A stretch of 64,000 nucleotides of DNA from Mucilaginibacter gossypii (lineage in GTDB: Bacteria; Bacteroidota; Bacteroidia; Sphingobacteriales; Sphingobacteriaceae), in assembly GCF_900100945.1 (NCBI RefSeq), contig NZ_FNCG01000015.1, forward strand, positions 62,001-126,000. The letters are read 5' to 3'. The notes beneath the pieces are model-generated. The model was not told where the DNA came from and did not search any database. It saw only the letters and a list, made by a program, of their open reading frames with translations. Position numbers and translations under genes: made by a program. Positions 49,795-58,030 of this stretch are shown one piece after another; position 1 is the stretch's first letter, and each line of letters starts with the position of its first letter.

Positions 49795-50961
49795 ATGGAA
49801 AGTGCACCAAACAATGATGAACTAAATCTGAATATACCACCGCTGATCACTCCAACCAATCTGGATCTTCCGGCGGCAGCCGCACCAACCGGCAATGTGC
49901 CTATGAAGGTGGATAAACAAGGTAATGTAAACCTTGACGCTATACCAAACCAGGATTTGCAAAAATACGGTGAGATGGGTAAGGACATCAACCCAGCTGA
50001 TGTTAACTCGATACTGAACTACGGCGTTGAGATACAAAACTCCATGGAGAAATATAGCAATAACTTCCTTACTTCGGTACGTACCTATAATTCAGGCGAA
50101 GTAGGCGGGCTGATTAACGAGTTGCTTACCGAACTTAATTATATTGATGTTGATGAGCTGAACCAAAACGCGTTTACGTCATTCATTTCACATATCCCTT
50201 TTATGAAAAAGCTGGTGGTTGATACCAAAAAGCTTTTCCAGAAATACGATACCGTGGTTAACAATATTGATAAGATCACCAATAAGATCAAGGCAGGCCG
50301 TGTTAATTCGTTAAAGGATAACAGCTCGCTGCAAACCATGTTTGACAGCAATGTTACCTACATTAAACAAATGGAAGACCTGATCATTGCTGGTCAACTC
50401 AAGTATAATGAGCTTAACGAAAAGCTGGCAGTGATGGACGGTAACCCAACGGCTTACCAGGATTATGAAATTGCCGACCTGCGCGATTTTGTGAACCGTT
50501 TGGATAAACGCCTTGCCGATTTAAAGGTAGTACGCTTTATCATGATGCAATCGCTGGCACAGATCCGTGTGGTGCAGAACAACAATACCACCATTGCCGA
50601 AAAAGCACAGTCTATTGTATCAACCACAATCCCGGTTTGGAAAAACCAGCTTACCATTGCTGTAGCCCTCAACCGCCAGAAAGAGAATGTGGAGATGCAG
50701 AAAAAGATCTCGGATACAACCAACACCATTTTACAAAAGAATGCCGAAATGCTGAAACAAAACAGTATTGATGTAGCCCGCGAAAATGAGAAAACGGTAG
50801 TATCGTTAGACACACTGAAAAAGACTACTTCATCACTTATTGAAACCCTTACCGAGGTAAAACGCATTCACGACGAAGGCACAGCCAATCGCCGCACATT
50901 GAATACTGAGCTTCAAAACCTGGAAACAGAATTGAAGAAAACGGTAACGAGCGTGAGTTAA
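49795..50961 (+). CDS. telA: Toxic anion resistance protein, TelA family
   Basis: 388 residues, soluble, mostly helical. The family core covers about 70-380: EMGKDINPADVNSILNYGVE, VNNIDKITNKIKAGRVNSLK, DLIIAGQLKYNELNEKLAVM, MMQSLAQIRVVQNNNTTIAE and KAQSIVSTTIPVWKNQLTIA (the conserved PVWKNQ near residue 275), then a long coiled coil to the C-terminus. TelA/KlaA/YceH proteins accompany TerD in resistance to tellurite and other stresses; the mechanism is unknown. It ends the operon; a hairpin at 51008 follows. Confidence 0.93.
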   Translation: MESAPNNDELNLNIPPLITPTNLDLPAAAAPTGNVPMKVDKQGNVNLDAIPNQDLQKYGEMGKDINPADVNSILNYGVEIQNSMEKYSNNFLTSVRTYNSGEVGGLINELLTELNYIDVDELNQNAFTSFISHIPFMKKLVVDTKKLFQKYDTVVNNIDKITNKIKAGRVNSLKDNSSLQTMFDSNVTYIKQMEDLIIAGQLKYNELNEKLAVMDGNPTAYQDYEIADLRDFVNRLDKRLADLKVVRFIMMQSLAQIRVVQNNNTTIAEKAQSIVSTTIPVWKNQLTIAVALNRQKENVEMQKKISDTTNTILQKNAEMLKQNSIDVARENEKTVVSLDTLKKTTSSLIETLTEVKRIHDEGTANRRTLNTELQNLETELKKTVTSVS

Positions 50962-51007
50962 AGAGCCTCACCCAACCCTCTCCAACGGAGAAGGCATTAA
51001 TGCATTG

Positions 51008-51045
51008 GCGTCATTGCTTCGTTCCTTTACAGCAATGACGCTTTT
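51008..51045 (+). terminator. Hairpin terminator after telA, family A related
   Basis: GCGTCATTGC (51008-51017) and GCAATGACGC (51032-51041) pair exactly, followed by TTTTG. The stem resembles the outer arms of the family A palindromes. Confidence 0.7.
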
Positions 51046-51048
51046 GTT

Positions 51049-51692
51049 TTATACCCGTTCTCTCTCTACCTCAACCTGCCTATTCCCATACTTGTTTATA
51101 ACCTCAGCCAAAATCAAATTAGGCACCCAGCTGAAAAAGGCAATGATGAGGTAGTTATTATGAAAGTTTACGCCGTTACCCAAAACAGTAAACAGCCAGA
51201 TATAAAACCGCAAAGTAACCGCGCCGAAAGCCAGCGCATAACTCCGGTTCATCATTTTAATATGATCATCAATTCGCCCTTTCTTAACCAATAAAAATGC
51301 CGCCAGGGTAAAGGCCATCCACAATGTATTCTGAAGTAAAAAAGATATAAATACGCCTGTACCCCGGTTTATAAAAGCGTCATGATATAAGCGCCCGGTG
51401 CCGCGAAAAACAGCACGCCGAACACATACAGCTTTCCCAATGTCCGGTGTAGGGCTTTGTTATTATATACTTTTTTTGAAAACTGGAAAAAACCGGCTAA
51501 CAGGATCACGCTGCTGCCTATAATATGGCAATAAAAAGCAGGCAGGTACCATCCGGTTTCAACGGCTTTTTGTTTGATATGCAGAAAATAAGAATCATGA
51601 TTAAAATCCCAGTACTGAACAAACGTACCGGCGCAGAGTACGAATACCCAAAAAAAGGCAAAGTATCCCAATATGCGGGTTGTAATGCTCAT
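51049..51692 (-). pseudogene. DUF2306-like membrane protein, disrupted by one-base frameshift
   Basis: Two frames together form one protein. The first (from ATG at 51692) encodes MSITTRILGYFAFFWVFVLC to LHRTLGKLYVFGVLFFAAPG and stops at 51369. The second continues with INRGTGVFISFLLQNTLWMA and DDHIKMMNRSYALAFGAVTL to 51049. LHRTLGKLY and HIKMMNRSYALAFGAV are DUF2306 features. The whole is 644 nt, one short of a multiple of three; adding one T to the TTTT run at 51373-51376 (minus strand) joins the frames as MTLFINRG and gives 214 residues with about six spans. It is coupled to the upstream gene by ATGA. Either a real null allele or a sequencing error. Confidence 0.8.
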
Positions 51693-53589
51693 TTAGCGGC
51701 AAGTACATTTGGTTTTATTGACGGTAAACCTTTTAGCCTCTGATCTATCCACTGGATGTTATACTTATCTATCTCGGTTAGCGAATCCTGAACGCTGAGG
51801 TTTTCTGATTTATAGTGTCCGTAAAATTGTTGTTCGAACATTTCCGTCCAGCGTTTGTCTTTAAACTTATAATTATAATCGGCATAGATTTCGTTTTTCA
51901 TATACCTCAATACTTCGGACGAAATTGGCCTTCCGACTGAAGTTTTATATTTTCCATTATCAAGTTTACCATAAACATAACAGCCATTAATAAAATGGTC
52001 GTCTATTTTTTGGTATTTAGTAAAAGCAAATACCCTTTTGGTATTCATGGCCTCTTTTACTTTACCATTTTCAATTTTTAAAAGGTGAAATATGGGTAAT
52101 TCATCAATAAAGGTGTTATTATAAAGTTCGATGTTAGCAGTGGTGGTTACTTTTACCTCCAGCAGCGAATCGCTGATAGCGTTGATATTATACTCATTGC
52201 AGCTTCCGCTTAATTCGCTACCACCTTCTTCGGAGTTAATTTCAGTGTTAATTTCATAGCTATAAATCTTGTTGTTTTTGTTATCTATCAACACCATATT
52301 ATTGGTGTCATAGAATTCGGAACGGCCTCCAATAAAGTAATCGCGGATAGAATAATAAGCACTTTGCAGCCAACTGTTGTTTTCTGTGGATATTTTTACT
52401 GGCAACGCCTTCGCTTTTACTATATACTGTGAACTTGTTGCTACAAAGTCAACATGGTTTCGCAGCGGATTTTTAAACTCCTGAATCTTTCGGATCAACC
52501 CAAGGTCAACAAGGTAAGAGGAGGTATATAAATGCTGCCGTGCTGCTCGCGCGAGTTAAACTCGGTGATATCACCGGCCGGGCTTTTGGTCAATGTAAAT
52601 GAGTTTGGTTGCTTAAGTTTTGAAAACAGCTCACTGATTTTAACCTCGGCTTTTTCGGACACAGAAAAGTCGTTTTTTAACCAAAAGTACTCATCGCCTT
52701 TTCTTAATGCGGCAAGGTTTTCGGTGTCATTAACCGGAAATATCTGGTCATATTCAACGGGAATTACAACTTTGCCACTAAGGTCGTAAAAACCCCGCTT
52801 ACGATCTTTTTCAACTTCAATAAGATCAGGGAACGTGCCGCTGATGTTATGAATAAGGTCATATTCAGCAGGGATTACTTCTTTATAATCGGGTCCGATT
52901 AATCCCATTTTATATATTTTGGTAGTATCCTTCATTAAGTTATAGTAATCCCATTTCCCCTTTACTACATAAAAATATGTCTGTTTCTTTAAATGGGTAA
53001 ACCATATTACGCTATCATATTTAGCGAATAAATTGCCTGCATCTAAGAATGCTTTCAATGTTTCCGGGCTGTAAATTTCTTTATCTGTATATTTTTTCGT
53101 CCACGCGGTATTACGGTAAGCTATATAATCACTCATGAAATTACGAGCATCTGCCTGGTAGATGCTGAGTTTGTTTTGCTCGTTTTTTTGAATGGTAAAA
53201 GTTATGCCCGAATGCCTTGTATCCAGATGTTGCTCGCTAAAGGTAACAGGAACAACAGCTGTGGCGAGTTGAGGATTGATCTGCGTAATTTCGGCCTGCT
53301 CTACATTCAGCTCTATGTTAAAAGATACATCCTCTTCGTCGCTTTTTCGCTGTTTGTTGATTAGGGTTGTTATTAATTTATTTATAGGTTCAGATGCTTG
53401 CTTATCGGCAAAATAACTCATCAATGAATCCCGATTGCCTTTTATAACCTGAGCTTTGAATGCTTTTAAAAAGTTGCTTATTTCATTGCTGCTGGTCGAC
53501 GGTTTGGATTTTCCACGGAAAATAAAGTATCCGCCAACAGTTAATACAATAACAGTTATCGCAATAATGATGATAGGTTTAGTTTTCAT
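51689..53589 (-). pseudogene. WG-repeat / YARHG domain protein, disrupted by one-base frameshift
   Basis: Two consecutive frames read as one protein of 633 residues when one base is added near 52514-52524. The first (53589 to 52495) has a membrane anchor (KPIIIIAITVIVLTVGGYF) and WG-type repeats (RGFYDLSGKVVIPVEYDQIF, GPDYKEVIPAEYDLIHN) and ends GSIYIPP followed by out-of-frame residues. The second frame read back through the same bases gives YLVDLGLIRKIQEFKNPLRN. It closes with a YARHG-like domain (LRYMKNEIYADYNYKFKDKR, EMFEQQFYGHY). The span of 1901 nt is one base short of a multiple of three. The second frame otherwise has only a TTG start inside the stop of the first. Confidence 0.75.
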
Positions 53590-53740
53590 ACAACCAAGAT
53601 AATGCATTTTTTGAAATAGTAGAAACGAGCCAAAATACTTAAAATTAGACCAATAAATATTACTTATATTACATAATAACCATATAGTTAAAATCTATAT
53701 AGCATCAATTATTAGTATTCGGGAGGCGGTTTAAAATTTT

Positions 53741-53748
53741 TATATTTG
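53741..53748 (+). promoter_or_regulatory. TATATTTG -7 element before ahpC
   Basis: Matches TAnnTTTG, 27 nt before the ATG. The position for the upstream TTG has TTC at 20-nt spacing (53718-53720), a near match. Confidence 0.55.
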
Positions 53749-53775
53749 CATAAACATTAAAAGAAATATCAAAAT

Positions 53776-54321
53776 ATGTTAACGATAGGACAAAAATTCC
53801 CCGAATTTTCTAAAACAGCAGTAGTAAGCCTTGAAAAAGGTAAAGAGTTTGAAACCCTTACTTCTGAGTATTTAACCAACGATGACAACGTTTGGACTGT
53901 AATGTTCTGGTGGCCAAAAGACTTTACTTTTGTTTGCCCTACTGAAATCGCCGAATTCAACAAAAACTTTGGCGAATTCCGCGACCGCGAAACCCGTTTG
54001 ATCGGTGCTTCTACCGACTCTGAATTTGTTCACGCTGCCTGGAGAAGAGATCACGACGATCTGCGCGATTTGAAATTCCCTATGCTTGCTGATACTTCAA
54101 AATCATTAGCTGAAGATTTAGGTATTTTGGAGCCAACTGAAAAAATCGCTTACCGTGCTACTTTTATCGTTGATCCACAAGGTATCATCCGTTGGGTATC
54201 AGTTAACGACTTGAGCGTTGGCCGTAACGTAAAAGAAGTATTACGCGTACTTGACGGTTTACAAACTGACGAACTTTGCCCTTGCAACTGGGAAAAAGGT
54301 CAGGAAACTTTAACTGTATAA
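53776..54321 (+). CDS. ahpC: Peroxiredoxin, AhpC/TSA family
   Basis: 181 residues, cytoplasmic. The peroxidatic Cys54 is in DFTFVCPTEIAEFNKNFGEF; the C-terminal LCPCNWEKGQETL supplies Cys168 and Cys170, the former likely the resolving residue. Conserved segments are WWPKDFTFVCPT, LIGASTDSEFVHAAWR and RATFIVDPQGIIRWVSVND. It reduces hydrogen peroxide, alkyl hydroperoxides and peroxynitrite. The AhpD gene in the same direction probably regenerates it; a terminator and a family B repeat lie between them. The start follows a -7 promoter element by 27 nt. Confidence 0.92.
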   Translation: MLTIGQKFPEFSKTAVVSLEKGKEFETLTSEYLTNDDNVWTVMFWWPKDFTFVCPTEIAEFNKNFGEFRDRETRLIGASTDSEFVHAAWRRDHDDLRDLKFPMLADTSKSLAEDLGILEPTEKIAYRATFIVDPQGIIRWVSVNDLSVGRNVKEVLRVLDGLQTDELCPCNWEKGQETLTV

Positions 54322-54340
54322 TTATACAACAGATAAACGT

Positions 54341-54372
54341 CCCCGTACTGTATTTCGGTGCGGGGATTTTTT
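54341..54372 (+). terminator. Terminator after ahpC
   Basis: CCCCGTAC (54341-54348) pairs with GTGCGGGG (54358-54365, one T-G pair), followed by ATTTTTT. Confidence 0.85.
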
Positions 54373-54445
54373 ACACCCTTTTTTAAGCTAAGGAAAAGCC
54401 AAAAGCGGAAGGCTAAAAGCCTAATGCTGAAAGTTGTTTTTTATA

Positions 54446-54541
54446 TAGAGACGCATAATTGCGTCTCCGTAGGACAAGCCACATTGCATGGTGTTTAACC
54501 TCCTTAATTTGCATACAGGAGACGCAATTATGCGTCTCTAC
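54446..54541. repeat. Dispersed palindromic element, family B, copy 3
   Basis: TAGAGACGCATAATTGCGTC at the left and GACGCAATTATGCGTCTCTA at the right are exact inverses except for the first bases. The central 50 bp differ from the copy at 23440. It sits between ahpC and ahpD, 23 bp before the ahpD start. Confidence 0.88.
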
Positions 54542-54563
54542 AATAAGAAAATTACCCCAAAAA

Positions 54564-55148
54564 ATGAACGAAAGTACCGAAGTGATCCAGGAGATACTTG
54601 AAAGTATCGGATTAGATAAAAATTACCGCACAGCCAGCCTGAGCCTTTTAGAAACAGGCGAATCACGCTATCTGCGCGACCTTAAACTGAACTTTACCAG
54701 CACCCTTACTTCTGCACATCTAACTAATAAAGAATGCGCCTTGCTGGGTTTGGCTACTGCTGTAAACAATAACAATGTTCCGCTTACCAACTTCTTTACC
54801 AAATACGCTAAAGAAAACGAAGCTACCGATGCCGAAATTGCCGAAGCTGTAGGTTGCGCCTCATTGCTGGCATCAAACAACGTATTTTACCGTTTCAGGC
54901 ATTTTACCCAAAAGGAAAAGTACACCCAGATCCCGGCACGGATCCGTATGCAACTCATGATGAAACCGGTAACCGGTAAAGAATTTTTTGAACTGGCCAG
55001 TTTGGCTGTATCAGCCATTAATGGCTGCGAAATGTGTGTAAACGCACATGAGGATTCGCTTATAAAATTAGGCACCACCGAGGAGCGTATTTTTGATGCC
55101 GTACGTATAGCATCATTAATTACCGCTACAGGTAAAGTTATATTTTAA
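54564..55148 (+). CDS. ahpD: Alkyl hydroperoxide reductase AhpD
   Basis: 194 residues starting MNESTEVIQEILESIGLDKN. The redox centre is SAINGCEMCVNAHEDSLIKL (CxxC then His), with NKECALLGLATAVNNNNVPL and EIAEAVGCASLLASNNVFYR as supporting helices, the AhpD pattern. AhpD reduces the disulfide of AhpC through lipoylated partners in mycobacteria; here it follows ahpC. The frame is open upstream to 54459, but that part is encoded by a family B palindrome, so the ATG at 54564 is chosen. Confidence 0.88.
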   Translation: MNESTEVIQEILESIGLDKNYRTASLSLLETGESRYLRDLKLNFTSTLTSAHLTNKECALLGLATAVNNNNVPLTNFFTKYAKENEATDAEIAEAVGCASLLASNNVFYRFRHFTQKEKYTQIPARIRMQLMMKPVTGKEFFELASLAVSAINGCEMCVNAHEDSLIKLGTTEERIFDAVRIASLITATGKVIF

Positions 55149-55172
55149 CAAGCTTAACTTATTTTAACAATG

Positions 55173-55208
55173 AAAAAGGCATGAAATAATAAAATTTCAT
55201 GCCTTTTT
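55173..55208 (+). terminator. Terminator after ahpD
   Basis: AAAAAGGCATGAAAT (55173-55187) pairs exactly with ATTTCATGCCTTTTT (55194-55208) around a 6-nt loop. Confidence 0.85.
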
Positions 55209-55365
55209 CATAAATAGTATTTTATTGCCCAATAAAATTTGCGTTTATTAATTAAAATCCAGTAAATTTATACCTTAAGATTAAACAAACCCCGGTCGCA
55301 ATATTCAAATATGTTGTTTATGCGGGAGGAGTTACTTAAATTTTAATTGTTAATTTTTTTTGGGG

Positions 55366-55396
55366 AAAGCCGTTCCGGTAATAGTGGAACGGCTTT
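55366..55396. terminator. Hairpin at the 3' end of the efflux operon
   Basis: AAAGCCGTTCC (55366-55376) pairs with GGAACGGCTTT (55386-55396), eight bases from the emrB stop. Its T-tail is better on the plus strand, so direction is uncertain. Confidence 0.5.
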
Positions 55397-55403
55397 TATT
55401 GTT

Positions 55404-56948
55404 TTAGTGCGAATCGGCAACAGCTTTCAGCTTTTTGAACGGCTGAAGATAAAGCAACGGTATCGAAAATAACATCACCAATCCCGATATCCAATAAGCA
55501 TCATCATACGTTAACAACAATGTTTGCCTGGTAACCATACCTTCAATAGCCTGGTATGCCATATGGGTAGCATCAATCATTGATTTGCCTTTGGCCATAA
55601 ATCCCTGGGTAAGCATGTGTAAACGGTCATTAAACGGATTGTTATACGGATTGATATTTACAAGCAGATTATTGCGGTGCACACCCTGGCGTATATGGAT
55701 GAGGGTGGTTAATGTAGCAATCCCGAACGAACCGCCCAACTGGCGCATCATATTGTTCAAGCCCGATCCCTGGCCCAGTTCAGGACCTTTCAAATCAGCC
55801 ATGGCCAAAGTAGTAAGCGGCACGAACAATAAAGCCATACCCACACCACGGATTAATAACGGTATTAACACATCCTTTTCGCCGGTAGCCAGTGTCGAAT
55901 TGCTTAACATATGTGTAAATACATAAAAAAGGAACATGCCCGCAGTAGCCATAAACTGGGCTGGTATGCCCTTATTCAGCATTTTGCCTATAAACGGCAT
56001 CATTACAATGGTACACAAACCACCGGGGAACAACAGCTCGCCTGTTTGCTGGGCATTAAAACCAAGCAGGTTTTGACAAAACACCGGGAACACGAATACC
56101 GATCCATACAAACCAAACCCGAGTATGAAGGATGTGAACATGCCCACGGCAAAACTTCGGTGCCGCAGAATGCTGAAGTTTACAATCGGGTGCTCGGTAC
56201 TCATTTCGCGCCAGATGAATAATATGGTACCTAATACAGCCGATATAGTTAAAACCAGGATGTATGGCTTAGCAAACCAGTCTTCACTTTCACCTTTTTC
56301 AAGTACGGTTTGTAAGCTGCCTACTGCAATAGCCAGCAAGATAATACCCCACCAGTCAACAGGTTTGCCTTTGGCATCCTTGGGTGTTTCCCGCACGAAG
56401 GTGTACGTACAAAACGCCGCCAGCGCCCCCACCGGGATATTTACGTAAAAGATCCAAGGCCATGAGTAGTTTTCAACTATCCAGCCGCCAATGGTTGGGC
56501 CTACAGTTGGACCTACTACCGCTCCCAAACCAAATAGCGCGGTTGCAGTACCTATCTGCTCACGGGGCCAGGTTTCAAGTAATATGGCCTGGGCTGTCGA
56601 AATCAGACCACCGCCGGCTATACCCTGAATAATCCTGAACAATACCAGCTCATCCATGCTGTGCGCGTTACCACATAAAAAGGATACGATGGTAAACACG
56701 ATGATAGATGCCATGAAATAATTTTTACGCCCAAAACGGCCGCCCAGCCAACCCGACATGGGCAATATGATCACGTTTGCTACCGCATACCCGGTAACTA
56801 CCCAGGCCACATCCTCAAGGGTTGCGCCAAGGTTACCTTGTATGTGAGGCAACGCTACGTTAACGATAGTGGTATCTATCAGCTCCAGTAATGAGGCTGT
56901 GATCACCGTAATGGTGATGATCCACTTTTTAAAGCCAGTTTCAGCCAT
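55404..56948 (-). CDS. emrB: DHA2-family multidrug MFS transporter (EmrB/QacA type)
   Basis: 514 residues with 14 predicted spans. Motifs: ELIDTTIVNVALPHIQGNLG in span 1, the DHA2 motif D1 region; AYAVANVIILPMSGWLGGRF with GRKNYF (motif A); GLGAVVGPTVGPTIGGWIVE (motif C) in span 5. It is a proton-drug antiporter that, with EmrA and TolC, exports hydrophobic compounds through both membranes. Only four nt separate it from emrA, and it is the last gene of the operon. Confidence 0.94.
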   Translation of the reverse strand: MAETGFKKWIITITVITASLLELIDTTIVNVALPHIQGNLGATLEDVAWVVTGYAVANVIILPMSGWLGGRFGRKNYFMASIIVFTIVSFLCGNAHSMDELVLFRIIQGIAGGGLISTAQAILLETWPREQIGTATALFGLGAVVGPTVGPTIGGWIVENYSWPWIFYVNIPVGALAAFCTYTFVRETPKDAKGKPVDWWGIILLAIAVGSLQTVLEKGESEDWFAKPYILVLTISAVLGTILFIWREMSTEHPIVNFSILRHRSFAVGMFTSFILGFGLYGSVFVFPVFCQNLLGFNAQQTGELLFPGGLCTIVMMPFIGKMLNKGIPAQFMATAGMFLFYVFTHMLSNSTLATGEKDVLIPLLIRGVGMALLFVPLTTLAMADLKGPELGQGSGLNNMMRQLGGSFGIATLTTLIHIRQGVHRNNLLVNINPYNNPFNDRLHMLTQGFMAKGKSMIDATHMAYQAIEGMVTRQTLLLTYDDAYWISGLVMLFSIPLLYLQPFKKLKAVADSH

Positions 56949-56952
56949 AATG

Positions 56953-58008
56953 TTATTCTTTAATTACAGATACGTTTACGCTCATACCAGGGCGTAATTT
57001 TGCAAGCTCTTCTTTAGTGCCGTTGATTTTAATTTTTACAGGCACACGCTGTACAACTTTTACGAAGTTACCGGTAGCATTATCCGGAGGCAACAGTGAG
57101 AATTTGGCACCTGTAGCAGGCGAAAAATTGTAAACCTGTCCTTCCAGCTTCATGTCTGGATAAGCGTCAACTTCAATTTCAACTTTTAAACCATTTTTGA
57201 TATTGGTAAGCTGTGTCTCTTTGTAATTAGCGGTAATGTAAAGGCTGTTATCATTCACTATTGAAAACAAAGTTTGACCAGCCTGTACCAGCTGACCTAA
57301 CTGTACATTCTTTTTAGAGGCTAAGCCGCTTGCCGGAGATTTCACCAGCGTGTAACTCAATTGCAGCTTTGCATAATCAATATCAACCTGCCTTTGTGAT
57401 ACACCCGTGTGGGTAACAGCCAACTGGCTGCGGGTTGTACCAATTTGCTGAACAGCAGCTTTGTACTGATCCTGCGATGCCCTGTAATTAGCTTTTGCAA
57501 CATCCAAGTCGGCCTTAGCCTGGTCAAATTGCTGCTGGGTTACTGACCCGTCTTTTACCAGGTTGGCGTAACGGTCGTAATCTTTCTGTACTTTTTCTAA
57601 ATGGGCCAGATTTGATGAAACCTGAGCTTTTGCACTTGCAGAGTTTGCTTCGTTAGCAAAAATTTGCGATTGATTTACATTAATGCCTGCGCTTGCGCCA
57701 ACTTGTGCCGCCTGAGCCTGCTCTAATTTTACTTTATAGTCGCGGTCATCAATTTTAACCAGCGGCTGACCAACATTAACATGGGTGTTCTCTTCAAAAT
57801 AAATTGAATCAACGTAACCGCCAACGCGGGCAACTACAGGGCTGATATCGCCGTCGATCTGGGCATCATCAGTATCAATGTGTTTGCTAAAGTAGATGTA
57901 TTCTTTTATACCGAAAATTACGCCGCCAATAAGTACAATACCTAATATGATGGGGATAACTTTATTTTTCTTTTTCGGTTGTTCCGGTGTTTCTTGTTCC
58001 TTTGCCAT
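56953..58008 (-). CDS. emrA: HlyD/EmrA family membrane fusion protein
   Basis: 351 residues starting MAKEQETPEQPKKKNKVIPI, then one span (IILGIVLIGGVIFGIKEYIY). ISPVVARVGGYVDSIYFEEN THVNVGQPLVKIDDR is the first half of the lipoyl domain, a long coiled coil follows (AEN-like region about 95-190, VQKDYDRYANLVKDGSVTQQ), then the second half lipoyl (SPASGLASKKNVQLGQLVQA GQTLFS) and the beta-barrel (ITANYKETQLTNIKNGLKVE). It bridges EmrB and TolC in the periplasm. The ATG at 58006-58008 is preferred since upstream codons overlap the tolC gene. Confidence 0.93.
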   Translation of the reverse strand: MAKEQETPEQPKKKNKVIPIILGIVLIGGVIFGIKEYIYFSKHIDTDDAQIDGDISPVVARVGGYVDSIYFEENTHVNVGQPLVKIDDRDYKVKLEQAQAAQVGASAGINVNQSQIFANEANSASAKAQVSSNLAHLEKVQKDYDRYANLVKDGSVTQQQFDQAKADLDVAKANYRASQDQYKAAVQQIGTTRSQLAVTHTGVSQRQVDIDYAKLQLSYTLVKSPASGLASKKNVQLGQLVQAGQTLFSIVNDNSLYITANYKETQLTNIKNGLKVEIEVDAYPDMKLEGQVYNFSPATGAKFSLLPPDNATGNFVKVVQRVPVKIKINGTKEELAKLRPGMSVNVSVIKE

Positions 58009-58030
58009 TTTATTTAAAGGTTTGGTATTA

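Noticed and set aside
51365..51380. Programmed -1 frameshift in DUF2306
   Set aside because: The sequence GCTTTTATAAAC lacks an X XXY YYZ slippery heptamer in the right frame; a simple one-base loss in a T run is more likely.
54459..54563. N-terminal extension of ahpD (35 codons)
   Set aside because: Entirely encoded by the family B palindrome; the ATG at 54564 fits AhpD.
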